DNA of 64,000 nucleotides from Jeotgalibacillus sp. ET6 (GTDB lineage Bacteria > Bacillota > Bacilli > Bacillales > Jeotgalibacillaceae). Positions 9,258 to 18,459 of the stretch are shown in pieces. Location: assembly GCF_029667115.1 (NCBI RefSeq), contig NZ_JARUIU010000001.1, positions 186,001-250,000 on the forward strand, written 5' to 3'. The notes beneath the pieces were generated by a model. That model was not told the origin of the DNA, ran no database searches, and was given only the letters and a program-made list of their open reading frames with translations. A program made the translations under genes and the position numbers. Every line of letters starts with the position of its first letter. The first letter of the stretch is position 1.

Positions 9258-9288
9258 AGAGCTAGTCTGAGAGTTGAGGTGAGATTAA

Positions 9289-10287
9289 GTGGCTGGAGAT
9301 ATACTCTCGCAAAATGAAATTGATGCTTTATTATCAGCTATTTCAACTGGTGAAATGTCAGCTGAGGAGATTCGCAAGGAAGAACAGGAAAAGAAAATTA
9401 AAGTTTATGATTTTAAAAGGGCGCTGCGATTTTCCAAAGATCAAATTCGCAGTCTTACCCGGATACATGATAATTTTGCCAGACTGCTGACAACATTTTT
9501 TTCTGCACAGCTAAGAACATTTGTGCAAATTAATGTGGCTTCCGTTGATCAGATTCCATATGAAGAATTTATCCGTTCGGTTCCTAAGATGACGATCTTG
9601 AACGTGTATGAAGTCCCCCCGCTGGACGGAAAAATCTTAATGGAAATCAACCCGAATATTGCATATGCCATGATGGACCGTATTATGGGCGGTCATGGTT
9701 CAAGCATGAGCAAGGTTGAAAATCTTACAGAAATCGAAACAAAGATTATGTCGAATATGTTTGAAAAAGCGTTTGACAGCTTAAGAGAAGCATGGGCGAC
9801 AATAGCTGAAATTGATCCAATTTTAACTGATTTTGAAGTTAACCCGCAATTTCTGCAGGTGATTTCACCAAACGAAACCGTCGTTGTTATTTCCTTAAAT
9901 ACCATCGTTGGAGAGACGAGCGGAATGATCAATATCTGTCTTCCCCACGTTGTTCTGGAGCCGATTATGCCAAATCTTTCAGTAAAGCATTGGATGCAAT
10001 CCAATAAAAAGGAAAGCAAACCAGAAGAAATGGATCAGCTTGAAAAAAGGATCAAAAAAGCTGATCTCATCATTTCAGCAGCGCTTGGCTCATCAATGGT
10101 GGCAGTGGAAGAATTCCTGATGCTGGAAGTAGGAGATGTTCTGGAACTGAATCACAGGTTTGATGAGCCGGTTGAAGTGAGCATTGGAGGCAAGCCTAAA
10201 TTCACTGGACAGCCTGGAAAAGTAGGCAAGAAACTGGCCATTCAAATTATAGATGAATTGAAAGGAGGAGAGGACGATGATGAGTGA
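9289..10287 (+). CDS. fliM: Flagellar motor switch protein FliM
   Basis: FliM is the middle C-ring protein; its N-terminal peptide binds CheY-P and its centre binds FliG. The N-terminus carries the conserved CheY-binding peptide (LSQNEIDALLSAI). The middle CheC-like domain (about residues 45-225) includes GGHGSS, the loop that contacts FliG. The C-terminal SpoA domain (about 250-325) has LEVGDVLELNH. Length 332 aa is normal. The GTG start follows GAGGTGAG. The 3' end overlaps fliY by 11 nt. Confidence 0.97.
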   Translation: MAGDILSQNEIDALLSAISTGEMSAEEIRKEEQEKKIKVYDFKRALRFSKDQIRSLTRIHDNFARLLTTFFSAQLRTFVQINVASVDQIPYEEFIRSVPKMTILNVYEVPPLDGKILMEINPNIAYAMMDRIMGGHGSSMSKVENLTEIETKIMSNMFEKAFDSLREAWATIAEIDPILTDFEVNPQFLQVISPNETVVVISLNTIVGETSGMINICLPHVVLEPIMPNLSVKHWMQSNKKESKPEEMDQLEKRIKKADLIISAALGSSMVAVEEFLMLEVGDVLELNHRFDEPVEVSIGGKPKFTGQPGKVGKKLAIQIIDELKGGEDDDE

Positions 10288-11470
10288 TGATATGCTCTCC
10301 CAAGATGAAATTGATGCGCTTTTAAGAGGCACATCTGATGACAATGAAGAGCACCGGGGAACACCTGGTTCACATATAGTAACCGAAGATTATTTAGATG
10401 AAATGGCAATAGATGCTTTAGGTGAGATTGGAAATATTTCATTTGGAAGTTCAGCAACGGCCCTTTCTGCATTATTAAATCAAAAAGTTGATATCACAAC
10501 TCCTACTGTAAAGGTTGTTAAAGCTTCTGAAATTTCCCAGTCGTTCCCCCACCCTTCTGTTGCCATTAATGTTCAATATACAGAAGGATTGAAAGGAACC
10601 AATCTGCTGGTCATCAAGCAAAGTGATGCAGCAGTCATCGCAGATCTCATGCTTGGAGGAAATGGCATCACAGCTTCTCAAGAGTTAGACGAAATACAAC
10701 TCAGTGCTGTTCAGGAAGCGATGAACCAAATGATGGGTTCAGCAGCTACATCGATGTCTACCATCTTTAACAATAAAGTGGATATTTCTCCGCCAAGCAT
10801 CGATTTAATGGATTTAACAGCAAACAAGGGAATGGATAATCTGCCTAACGCAGAGCTTCTTATCCAGATCTCTTTTCACTTGAAAGTAGGTTCGCTGATA
10901 GATTCCAGCATTATGCAGCTTGTTCCTCTCGAGTTTGGCCAATCGCTTATTGAGCGTTTAATGTCAGGTTCAGAAGCAGCGGCTGAAACGGCTGTCTCTG
11001 CACTGGCAGAAGCACCACAGCAGGCTGATCAGGATAGAATGGAGCGCCCGCAGCTTTCCAGTGTTCCAGCTTATTCAACACCTTCAGATGTGCCTGATAG
11101 TGAAAATGAGGGAATCCAGTTAAACCGGGACAGAGCTATCAGCCAGCCTGTAAATGTTCAGCCCGCAGAATTTTCATCTTTTGACTCACCGGGTCTAAGC
11201 TCTGGAGAATCAAGAAATTTAAATTTACTGATGGATATCCCCCTTCAAGTTACAGTCGAACTCGGCAGAACAAAAAGGTCTGTCAGAGACATCTTGGATT
11301 TAACATCCGGGTCTATTATCGAACTGGATAAGCTTGCCGGTGAGCCTGTAGATATACTCGTCAACAACCGGCTTATTGCACAGGGTGAAGTTGTTGTCAT
11401 TGATGAGAATTTCGGTGTCCGTCTGACTGATATTGTCAGTCAAAAAGATCGCTTAACTAAATTGAAATAA
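10277..11470 (+). CDS. fliY: Flagellar motor switch phosphatase FliY
   Basis: FliY is the Gram-positive C-ring protein that combines a CheC-type CheY-P phosphatase with a FliN-type SpoA domain. The 397-residue product begins with a CheY-binding peptide (LSQDEIDALLRGT), like that of FliM. Both phosphatase active-site patterns (E-x-x-N) are intact: ALGEIGNISFG (about residue 52) and VQEAMNQMMGS (about 150). After a low-complexity Ser/Pro/Glu-rich linker, the C-terminal SpoA domain (about 310-390) has LMDIPLQVTVELGRTKR. It should act on CheY-P made by the CheA encoded downstream. Confidence 0.96.
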   Translation: MMSDDMLSQDEIDALLRGTSDDNEEHRGTPGSHIVTEDYLDEMAIDALGEIGNISFGSSATALSALLNQKVDITTPTVKVVKASEISQSFPHPSVAINVQYTEGLKGTNLLVIKQSDAAVIADLMLGGNGITASQELDEIQLSAVQEAMNQMMGSAATSMSTIFNNKVDISPPSIDLMDLTANKGMDNLPNAELLIQISFHLKVGSLIDSSIMQLVPLEFGQSLIERLMSGSEAAAETAVSALAEAPQQADQDRMERPQLSSVPAYSTPSDVPDSENEGIQLNRDRAISQPVNVQPAEFSSFDSPGLSSGESRNLNLLMDIPLQVTVELGRTKRSVRDILDLTSGSIIELDKLAGEPVDILVNNRLIAQGEVVVIDENFGVRLTDIVSQKDRLTKLK

Positions 11471-11488
11471 CACTTGGAGGTTGGAATG

Positions 11489-11851
11489 ATGGGAAAAAGA
11501 ATTTTAATTGTGGATGATGCAGCATTTATGAGAATGATGATTAAGGATATTTTGTCTAAAAATGGCTTTGAAGTGGTAGGAGAAGCGGCTGATGGAGCAC
11601 AGGCGATAGAAAAATTTAAAGAGACATCACCAGATCTTGTTACGATGGATATCACCATGCCAGAGATGGACGGTATCACAGCCTTAAAAGAAATTAAAAA
11701 AATTGATGGTTCGGCAAAAGTAATTATGTGCTCTGCGATGGGTCAGCAGGCGATGGTAATCGACGCGATTCAGGCCGGGGCAAAGGATTTTATCGTTAAA
11801 CCATTTCAGGCAGATCGGGTTATAGAGGCTATTCAAAAAGCGATAGGTTGA
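11489..11851 (+). CDS. cheY: Chemotaxis response regulator CheY
   Basis: CheY is a single-domain receiver that, when phosphorylated by CheA, binds FliM to change motor rotation. The 120-residue product (same length as B. subtilis CheY) has acidic pocket residues D9-D10 (IVDDAAFMRMM), the phosphoacceptor D54 (TMDITMPEMDG), a switch Ser (MCSAMGQQ) and the conserved Lys (FIVKPFQ). ATG 11489 gives the B. subtilis-like start MGKRILIVDD and lies 8 nt after GGAGG; ATG 11486 is an alternative. The stop overlaps the fliO start (TGATG). Confidence 0.97.
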   Translation: MGKRILIVDDAAFMRMMIKDILSKNGFEVVGEAADGAQAIEKFKETSPDLVTMDITMPEMDGITALKEIKKIDGSAKVIMCSAMGQQAMVIDAIQAGAKDFIVKPFQADRVIEAIQKAIG

Positions 11852-12507
11852 TGAACATGCATGTAAAAAAAATCTTAATTACTCTTTCTCTTATTCTGAC
11901 ATTTTTCGCTGGATGGGAAGAAGGAACCGTTTATGGCGGAACGATGGTCGATGACTATTTTCCAGGTGGCAATAGTGAAGACAGTCAAAATCAGCCGCCA
12001 CCTGCAGCAGAAGAACCATCTGGCGGTGATCCGGTCACCTGGCTTACCTATGTGAAATTAATCGCAGCGCTTGCTTTTGTCCTGGTTTTGCTCTATGCAC
12101 TGCTGAAGTTCGTGAATAGTAAAACGAGGAACTTTCAGCAGTCCATGCTGATTCAAAACATGGGCGGGACAGGTCTTGGAGGGAACCGATCTGTTCAAAT
12201 TGTGAAAATAGCCGGAAACTATTACGTTCTCGGTGTGGGAGAAGAGGTAAATCTTATTAAAGAAGTTACTGATCCAGAAGAAGTCAGCCGGCTGGAACAT
12301 TACTACTCCTCACAAGAAGAACAAAAAGAAGAGCGCAGTCCTTTGGCAAAACTGATTCTACGCTCATTAAAGAATAAAAATAATCCTTACAATGAAGGAA
12401 CTCATAGTTTTCAATCTCTTTTATCAAAGCAGTTGAATCAGCAGAAAGAAGATCGTAAAAAGGTGTTTAACCGCGTTAACGGCAAGGAGGATCATAAAGA
12501 TGGATGA
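11851..12507 (+). CDS. fliO: Flagellar biosynthetic protein FliO (FliZ in older Bacillus naming)
   Basis: FliO is a membrane protein needed to assemble the FliP ring of the export gate. The 218-residue product has an N-terminal signal-like helix (about residues 5-22), a short extracytoplasmic acidic/Pro-rich loop, then a membrane helix (about 60-87, YVKLIAALAFVLVLLYAL). The C-terminal cytoplasmic domain contains GGNRSVQIVKIAGNYYVLGVG, a hallmark of FliO. It lies directly between cheY and fliP as in B. subtilis and overlaps fliP by 8 nt. ATG 11851 is coupled to the cheY stop. Confidence 0.92.
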   Translation: MNMHVKKILITLSLILTFFAGWEEGTVYGGTMVDDYFPGGNSEDSQNQPPPAAEEPSGGDPVTWLTYVKLIAALAFVLVLLYALLKFVNSKTRNFQQSMLIQNMGGTGLGGNRSVQIVKIAGNYYVLGVGEEVNLIKEVTDPEEVSRLEHYYSSQEEQKEERSPLAKLILRSLKNKNNPYNEGTHSFQSLLSKQLNQQKEDRKKVFNRVNGKEDHKDG

Positions 12508-13165
12508 ATTTGTTCAGATTTTTAACGATAGTCCTCCGGATGACGTGGCAACTTCGGTACGGCTGCTTCTTTTATTAACAGTGCTGTCTCTAGCACCGGG
12601 TATTTTAATTTTAATGACGGCTTTCACAAGAATCGTGATTGTGCTGTCATTTGTCAGGACATCTCTGGCAACACAGCAAATGCCGCCTAATCAGGTAATA
12701 ATCGGCCTGGCTCTCTTCTTAACTTTTTTTATTATGGCACCGGTACTGAGTGAGGTAAACGAACGGGCATTAACCCCATTATTTAATGAAGAAATTGATC
12801 TGGATACAGCATATGAAGAAGCATCAGTTCCGTTTAAAGAATTTATGAGCAAGCATACAAGACAAAAAGATTTAGAGTTGTTTTTAAGTTATACAGAAGC
12901 CGAGCGGCCTGAAACCATTCAGGAGATCCCTCTGACTGTGATGGTTCCTGCGTTTGCTTTAAGTGAAATTAAAACGGCATTTCAAATGGGCTTTATGATT
13001 TTTATTCCTTTTCTGGTAATTGATATGGTTGTAGCTTCCGTCCTGATGTCGATGGGAATGATGATGCTGCCTCCGGTTATGATTTCTTTGCCTTTTAAAA
13101 TTCTGTTATTTATTTTAGTGGATGGTTGGTATCTTGTAATGCAGTCGTTGCTGCAGAGCTTTTAG
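12500..13165 (+). CDS. fliP: Flagellar export gate protein FliP
   Basis: FliP forms, with FliQ and FliR, the core of the membrane export gate. The 221-residue protein has the family signatures FTRIVIVLSFVRTSLATQQMPPNQVIIGLALFLT (split here as FTRIVIVLSF and NQVIIGLALFLT) and, near the C-terminus, GMMMLPPVMISLPFKI. Four membrane helices are visible. AAGGAGG precedes the ATG at good spacing inside the end of fliO. fliQ starts 17 nt after the stop. Confidence 0.97.
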   Translation: MDEFVQIFNDSPPDDVATSVRLLLLLTVLSLAPGILILMTAFTRIVIVLSFVRTSLATQQMPPNQVIIGLALFLTFFIMAPVLSEVNERALTPLFNEEIDLDTAYEEASVPFKEFMSKHTRQKDLELFLSYTEAERPETIQEIPLTVMVPAFALSEIKTAFQMGFMIFIPFLVIDMVVASVLMSMGMMMLPPVMISLPFKILLFILVDGWYLVMQSLLQSF

Positions 13166-13182
13166 GCAGGTGAGCTTTATCT

Positions 13183-13452
13183 ATGAATGGTGAAATGGTA
13201 ATTTCAATCGCTGAAAGAGGCGTATACATGACGCTGATGATCAGTCTTCCTTTAATGCTTGTTGCACTGGTAGTAGGATTGCTGGTGAGTATTTTTCAGG
13301 CAACTACGCAGATCCAGGAGCAGACATTGGCATTTATTCCGAAAATTATTGCGGTGATGGTCGCGTTGATTTTTTTTGGTCCATGGATGCTTACGCAGAT
13401 TGTCACGTATGCAGCTGATATTTTTTCTAATCTTACAAGGTATATCGGGTAA
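13183..13452 (+). CDS. fliQ: Flagellar export gate protein FliQ
   Basis: FliQ is a two-helix membrane subunit of the FliPQR export gate. The 89-residue product has two strong hydrophobic helices and the family motif ATTQIQEQTLAFIPKI in the loop between them. Length and motif are typical. Its TAA stop directly abuts the fliR ATG (TAAATG), so the two are probably translated in a coupled way. Confidence 0.96.
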   Translation: MNGEMVISIAERGVYMTLMISLPLMLVALVVGLLVSIFQATTQIQEQTLAFIPKIIAVMVALIFFGPWMLTQIVTYAADIFSNLTRYIG

Positions 13453-14235
13453 ATGGAAGAGTTATATCCCAGACTAACCATCCTGCTTTTGCTGCTTGTG
13501 CGGGTATCTGCTTTTTTTGTTGTTATGCCTTTATTTTCACATCGGACTATTCCTCCGATGCACCGTCTGGGATTTGCGCTGATTTTATCCTGGATGATGT
13601 ACTACACAATTGATGTTGAGCCATTTGAAATTAACGGTGAATATATTCTGCTTATACTGAAAGAAGCGGTGGTAGGATTATTTATTGGTTTAATCGCTTA
13701 TATCGTTTTATCAGCCATTCAAATTGCGGGAGGTTTCATCGATTTTCAAATGGGATTTGCTATGGCAAATGTCATTGATCCTCAAACAGGTGCACAAAGC
13801 CCTTTAATGGGTCAGTATTTATATACGATTGCCTTGCTTCTTCTTCTTTATTTGGATGGTCATCATTTAATTCTTGATGGTATTTTTTACAGTTATCAAT
13901 TTATCCCAATTGACCAGATGGGTCTTGGTTTTGAAAATCCGGCTGCCCCTGAGTTTATTATTAAGGCTTTCGCAGCAGCTTTTATTATCGCGTTTCAAAT
14001 TGCTTCTCCCGTTGTCGCAACACTCTTTCTTGTTGATGTGGCACTCGGCATTGTGGCGAGAACGTCACCGCAATTTAATATCTTTGTGATTGGTTTTCCT
14101 ATAAAAATTACAGTTGCCTTTATTATTCTTATCGTCACAATGGGTGTAACATTTCAGGTTATTCAGCGATTATTTGATTTATTGTTTGTTGTGATGCGCG
14201 ATATTATGACGATTATAGGAGGGGGATTTGTTTAA
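13453..14235 (+). CDS. fliR: Flagellar export gate protein FliR
   Basis: FliR is the third export gate core subunit. The 260-residue product has about six membrane helices and the conserved segments VRVSAFFVVMPLFSHRTIPP (N-terminal) and GGFIDFQMGFAMANVIDP (about residue 96). No separate SD is seen upstream of the ATG, which abuts the fliQ stop, so translation is likely coupled to fliQ. The stop is immediately followed by flhB. Confidence 0.96.
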   Translation: MEELYPRLTILLLLLVRVSAFFVVMPLFSHRTIPPMHRLGFALILSWMMYYTIDVEPFEINGEYILLILKEAVVGLFIGLIAYIVLSAIQIAGGFIDFQMGFAMANVIDPQTGAQSPLMGQYLYTIALLLLLYLDGHHLILDGIFYSYQFIPIDQMGLGFENPAAPEFIIKAFAAAFIIAFQIASPVVATLFLVDVALGIVARTSPQFNIFVIGFPIKITVAFIILIVTMGVTFQVIQRLFDLLFVVMRDIMTIIGGGFV

Positions 14236-15318
14236 ATGAAGTGGATCCCTTTGGACCTTCAATTTTTTGCCGGTGAAAAAACAGAAAAAGCTTCACCTAA
14301 AAAAAGGATGGATTCAAGAAAAAAAGGTCAGGTGGCAAAAAGTCAGGATGTAACCACCGCGGTCATATTAGTTGGCGTGTTTCTTTTTTTGTATTTTGCA
14401 GGAGGCATGTTCTGGGACCGTATTTTATCATTAGTAACTATGCCTTTGAGGGACTATATTTTAAGGCCGGTTACGATGGATACAGCAATGATCGTATACA
14501 CAGAAATGCTCACGGAAGTAGCCTGGATCGTTTTGCCGATCATGGGCGTGGCAGCTCTGGCAGGAATTATCGGAAATTATGTTCAGGTTGGTTTTTTAAT
14601 TGCCACTGATCCTCTTAAACCTCAATTGTCCAAACTTGATCCTATCAAGGGCCTGAAACGAATTTTTTCAGCAAGAGCACTTGTGGAGTTAGCAAAATCA
14701 ATTTTGAAAATTTCTTTAATTGGAATGACTACTTTTTTAGTTATATGGTTTTCAATCGAGCACGTACTTGCGTTATCCCTGAAGTCTGTGGAAACCACAT
14801 TATTAACAGCAGGCAAATTGACGGTGCAAATGGGCCTGTACGCTTCAGTACTTTTACTGCTGCTGGCAGTACTTGACTATATGTACCAAAAATATGATTT
14901 CGAGAAAAACATACGAATGTCCAAGCAGGATCTTAAAGATGAATATAAAAACACGGAAGGTGACCCGCTTATTAAATCGAAAATTAAACAAAGACAGCGG
15001 GAAATGGCGATGAAAAGAATGATGTCTGAGATTCCAAACGCAGACGTGGTCATTACAAATCCCACTCACTATGCCATTGTGTTGACATATAAAGACGGCG
15101 TCTCTGATGCACCGGTAGTAGTAGCAAAAGGAGTCGATTTTATCGCACAGAAAATCAAGCTTGTTGCGAAAGAAAACGACGTACTGGCAGTGGAAAACCG
15201 GCCGCTTGCCCGAGCGCTGTTTGATCAGGCGGAAATTGGTGATCCAATTCCTGAAGAATTTTTTAAAGCAGTGGCTGAGATTCTTGCTTATGTATACCGC
15301 ATAAAAAATAAAGTGTAA
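14236..15318 (+). CDS. flhB: Flagellar export switch protein FlhB
   Basis: FlhB is the export-gate subunit that changes substrate class from hook to filament after autocleavage. The N-terminal basic segment GEKTEKASPKKRMDSRKKGQ is typical, followed by four membrane helices (about residues 35-215). The C-terminal cytoplasmic domain carries the autocleavage motif NPTH (ITNPTHYAIVL, about residue 275). At 360 aa the length is normal. The ATG abuts the fliR stop and is preceded by GGAGGGGG. Confidence 0.97.
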   Translation: MKWIPLDLQFFAGEKTEKASPKKRMDSRKKGQVAKSQDVTTAVILVGVFLFLYFAGGMFWDRILSLVTMPLRDYILRPVTMDTAMIVYTEMLTEVAWIVLPIMGVAALAGIIGNYVQVGFLIATDPLKPQLSKLDPIKGLKRIFSARALVELAKSILKISLIGMTTFLVIWFSIEHVLALSLKSVETTLLTAGKLTVQMGLYASVLLLLLAVLDYMYQKYDFEKNIRMSKQDLKDEYKNTEGDPLIKSKIKQRQREMAMKRMMSEIPNADVVITNPTHYAIVLTYKDGVSDAPVVVAKGVDFIAQKIKLVAKENDVLAVENRPLARALFDQAEIGDPIPEEFFKAVAEILAYVYRIKNKV

Positions 15319-15340
15319 TGCACAGTTAGGGGTTCAAGGC

Positions 15341-17374
15341 ATGTCAGGTAAAGATTTAACGGTTCTTGCAAGTGTCATCATGATTATTGCTATGCTCGTG
15401 ATTCCGCTGCCATCATGGATGTTAAGTGTACTGATTATTATTAATATAGCATTAGGCCTTATTGTACTTTTAACATCGATGAACATGAAAGAACCGCTTG
15501 AATTCTCTATATTTCCATCACTGATTCTATTACTGACTCTTTTTCGTCTCGGGTTAAATATTTCAACGACCCGTGCCATTTTAAGCAGAGGAGAAGCAGG
15601 CGGGGTAGTTGAAACATTTGGAACATTTGTAACAGGCGGAAATATTTTAGTTGGTCTTGTGGTGTTCATTATCTTAATTATTATTCAGTTTGTCGTGATA
15701 ACTAAAGGGGCGGAACGGGTATCTGAAGTAGCTGCCCGTTTTACCCTTGATGCGATGCCCGGGAAACAAATGAGCATAGATGCGGATTTAAACGCCGGGA
15801 TGATTTCTGAAACGGACGCCCGGGAAAGAAGAGAGAAAGTCGGGCGTGAAGCGGACTTTTATGGTGCGATGGACGGAGCGACAAAGTTCGTAAAAGGAGA
15901 TGCAATAGCCGGAATTATCATTGTTATGATCAATATTCTTTTTGGAATGATCATTGGGATTGTTCAAATGGGCATGTCCCTGGGAGATTCAGCCGGTCAA
16001 TTCACATTGCTGACTGTTGGCGATGGAATTGTAAGTCAGATTCCTGCACTTTTGATATCAACAGCAACAGGTATTGTCGTAACGCGTGCAGCTTCTGATG
16101 GGAATTTAGGTCAGGATATTACCAATCAATTATTTGCATTTGGTCCGATTATGTATGTAGCTGGCATAACCATTGCTCTTCTGGGTCTGTTTACCCCAAT
16201 TAACGATATCCTTACGTTACCGATTGCAGCCGTACTGATCGGCGGAGGCTTTATACTGTCGAAAGCTGCAAAAAAAGAAGAAAATGTGATTCACTCAGCA
16301 GAAGAAGAAGTGGCCTCAGACGAATTAAAGAGTCCAGAGAGCGTTGTGAGCCTGCTGAATGTGGATCAAATTGAGTTTGAATTTGGATATGGTCTTATTC
16401 CTTTAGCCGATACAGGACAGGGTGGAGATTTGCTTGACAGAATCGTCATGATCAGAAGACAGCTTGCACTTGAGCTGGGTCTTGTCATACCAGTCGTTCG
16501 AATTCGCGATAATATTCAGCTTCAACCCAATGAGTACCGCTTGAAAATAAAAGGCAATGAAGTGGCAAAAGGCGAACTCCTGCTGGATCATTATTTGGCA
16601 ATGAGTCCAGGGGATGATGATTCAATAGAAGGCATCGATACGATTGAACCGTCATTTGGGCTGCCGGCAAAATGGATCGACGAAACGGTTAAAGATCAGG
16701 CTGAAATGCTTGGGTACACAGTTGTAGATCCGCCATCAGTCGTTTCTACCCATGTAACAGAAGTTATAAAAGGAAATGCGTATGATTTACTTGGCCGTCA
16801 GGAAACTAAACAGCTGATTGACCATTTAAAAGAAACGTATCCTATTTTGGTGGAGGAAGTTACTCCTTCTCCATTAACCATTGGGGAAGTGCAAAAAGTT
16901 CTTGCGAAGCTTTTAAAGGAAAATGTCTCAATTAGAAATCTTCCTATTATTTTTGAAACTCTCGCAGACTATGCAAAACTGACAACAGATACAGATGTTT
17001 TGACAGAGTATACAAGACAGGCGCTTGCAAGGCAAATTACAAACCAGTTCTCAATTCCCGGGGAAAGTCTGAAAGTTATTACACTATCAGGCAGGGTGGA
17101 AAAACTGGTGGCTGACAGCATCCAGCAAGCCGAGCATGGGAATTATCTTTCTCTTGATCCTGGTGAATCCCAGCGGGTTCTTGAAGCGATGGCCAGTCAG
17201 ATTGAACATGTTTCCATGTCTGAGCAAACGCCGATTATACTTTCTTCACCCGCTGTGCGAATGTATATCAGACAGCTAACAGAGAGGTATTTTCCTCAAA
17301 TACCAATCTTGTCCTATAACGAATTGGAGTCGAATGTTGAAGTTCAAAGTGTAGGGGTGGTGAATGTGGAATGA
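15341..17374 (+). CDS. flhA: Flagellar export gate protein FlhA
   Basis: FlhA forms the nonameric cytoplasmic ring of the export gate and receives chaperone-substrate complexes. The 677-residue protein has eight N-terminal membrane helices (about residues 5-310). Between them lies the FHIPEP-type conserved loop (MPGKQMSIDADLNAGMISE, about 145). The C-terminal cytoplasmic half includes the conserved GYTVVDPPSVVSTHVTE segment. The ATG is preceded by TTAGGGG. The 3' end overlaps flhF by 4 nt (ATGA). Confidence 0.98.
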   Translation: MSGKDLTVLASVIMIIAMLVIPLPSWMLSVLIIINIALGLIVLLTSMNMKEPLEFSIFPSLILLLTLFRLGLNISTTRAILSRGEAGGVVETFGTFVTGGNILVGLVVFIILIIIQFVVITKGAERVSEVAARFTLDAMPGKQMSIDADLNAGMISETDARERREKVGREADFYGAMDGATKFVKGDAIAGIIIVMINILFGMIIGIVQMGMSLGDSAGQFTLLTVGDGIVSQIPALLISTATGIVVTRAASDGNLGQDITNQLFAFGPIMYVAGITIALLGLFTPINDILTLPIAAVLIGGGFILSKAAKKEENVIHSAEEEVASDELKSPESVVSLLNVDQIEFEFGYGLIPLADTGQGGDLLDRIVMIRRQLALELGLVIPVVRIRDNIQLQPNEYRLKIKGNEVAKGELLLDHYLAMSPGDDDSIEGIDTIEPSFGLPAKWIDETVKDQAEMLGYTVVDPPSVVSTHVTEVIKGNAYDLLGRQETKQLIDHLKETYPILVEEVTPSPLTIGEVQKVLAKLLKENVSIRNLPIIFETLADYAKLTTDTDVLTEYTRQALARQITNQFSIPGESLKVITLSGRVEKLVADSIQQAEHGNYLSLDPGESQRVLEAMASQIEHVSMSEQTPIILSSPAVRMYIRQLTERYFPQIPILSYNELESNVEVQSVGVVNVE

Positions 17375-18459
17375 AAGTGAAGAAAATTATGGCTGATTCC
17401 ATGCAGGAAGCCATGAAAAAAGTAAGATCAGAGTTTGGCGATGATGCGGTAATCTTGAATTCAAAAGCAGTTTATACAGGCGGGTTTTTAGGGCTGTTTA
17501 AGAAGAAAAGAATAGAGGTAACGGCTGGGACCGACGATCTGACAGAGCCGCCAGCTCTTCTTCCTGCAATGAACCATTTAAAGGAATCTGAAGAAAATTA
17601 CAAAGCTGATTTTAACGAAATCAAAGAAATTCTATCCCGTTTTCAGCCGCAGACACAGACTGCCTTTCATCATTTCCCTCCAGTGATTCAGGAAGAACTG
17701 AAACGTTACAAAGAACTTGACTTTGATGAACATTGGCTTTTAGAGCTTGGTCAGTTTGTCTTTGAAAAATGGAAAGAGGATGGAAAAGCTGAAGACGTTC
17801 ATTCTCACAGTCTTGCTTTTTTTAAGAAAAAAATGAAAGGTCTTGTACATAAAGGAATAGACACAGACCGAAAATTCATCAATGTAGTGGGTCCGACAGG
17901 GGTTGGAAAAACGACCACTATTGCTAAAATGGCTGCCAAACTCGTAGTTGAACAAAAAAGAAAAATTGCCTTTATCACGACAGATACCTACCGGATCGGA
18001 GCTATCGAGCAGCTTAAAACCTATGCACAACTGCTGAATGTTCCGATAGAAGTCGTGTATAATCGCAGTGATTTTGAACAGGCTGTTGTAAAATTTGAAC
18101 AGTTTGATCATATTTTTATTGACACTGCAGGAAGAAACTACAGAGAGAAACACTATGTGGAGGATTTAAAAAATGTGCTGAATTTCAGTGTTAATATGCA
18201 ATCCTTTTTAGTTCTTTCAATGACTGCAAGAAGAAAAGATATGCAGGCGGTCATCGAGCAGTTTAAAGACGTGGATATTAGTCATTTTATCTTTACTAAG
18301 CAAGATGAAAGTACTGCTCCGGGCGCTGTGATTCAGATTATGACCCAAAATAAGAAAGGGGCAGCTTTTATTACAACAGGGCAGGCTGTTCCTGAAGATA
18401 TAAAGGAAGCATCCACTGAGCATTTTCTAAATCTTCTCGAAGAAAGCGGGAAGCACTAA
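17371..18459 (+). CDS. flhF: Flagellar positioning SRP-type GTPase FlhF
   Basis: FlhF is an SRP-family GTPase that directs where flagella are assembled. The 362-residue product has an N-terminal B domain starting MKVKKIMADSMQEAMKKVR, then the NG domain. G1 is GPTGVGKTTTIAKMA (about residue 173), followed by DTYRIGAIEQLKTYA, G3 DTAGRN and G4 TKQDE. All GTP-binding motifs look intact. It overlaps flhA upstream and abuts flhG downstream (TAATG), its ATPase partner. Confidence 0.97.
   Translation: MKVKKIMADSMQEAMKKVRSEFGDDAVILNSKAVYTGGFLGLFKKKRIEVTAGTDDLTEPPALLPAMNHLKESEENYKADFNEIKEILSRFQPQTQTAFHHFPPVIQEELKRYKELDFDEHWLLELGQFVFEKWKEDGKAEDVHSHSLAFFKKKMKGLVHKGIDTDRKFINVVGPTGVGKTTTIAKMAAKLVVEQKRKIAFITTDTYRIGAIEQLKTYAQLLNVPIEVVYNRSDFEQAVVKFEQFDHIFIDTAGRNYREKHYVEDLKNVLNFSVNMQSFLVLSMTARRKDMQAVIEQFKDVDISHFIFTKQDESTAPGAVIQIMTQNKKGAAFITTGQAVPEDIKEASTEHFLNLLEESGKH

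Noticed and set aside
15334-15669. 111-codon minus-strand open frame over the start of flhA
   Set aside because: Shadow of flhA; its translation is compositionally biased and lacks a start signal.
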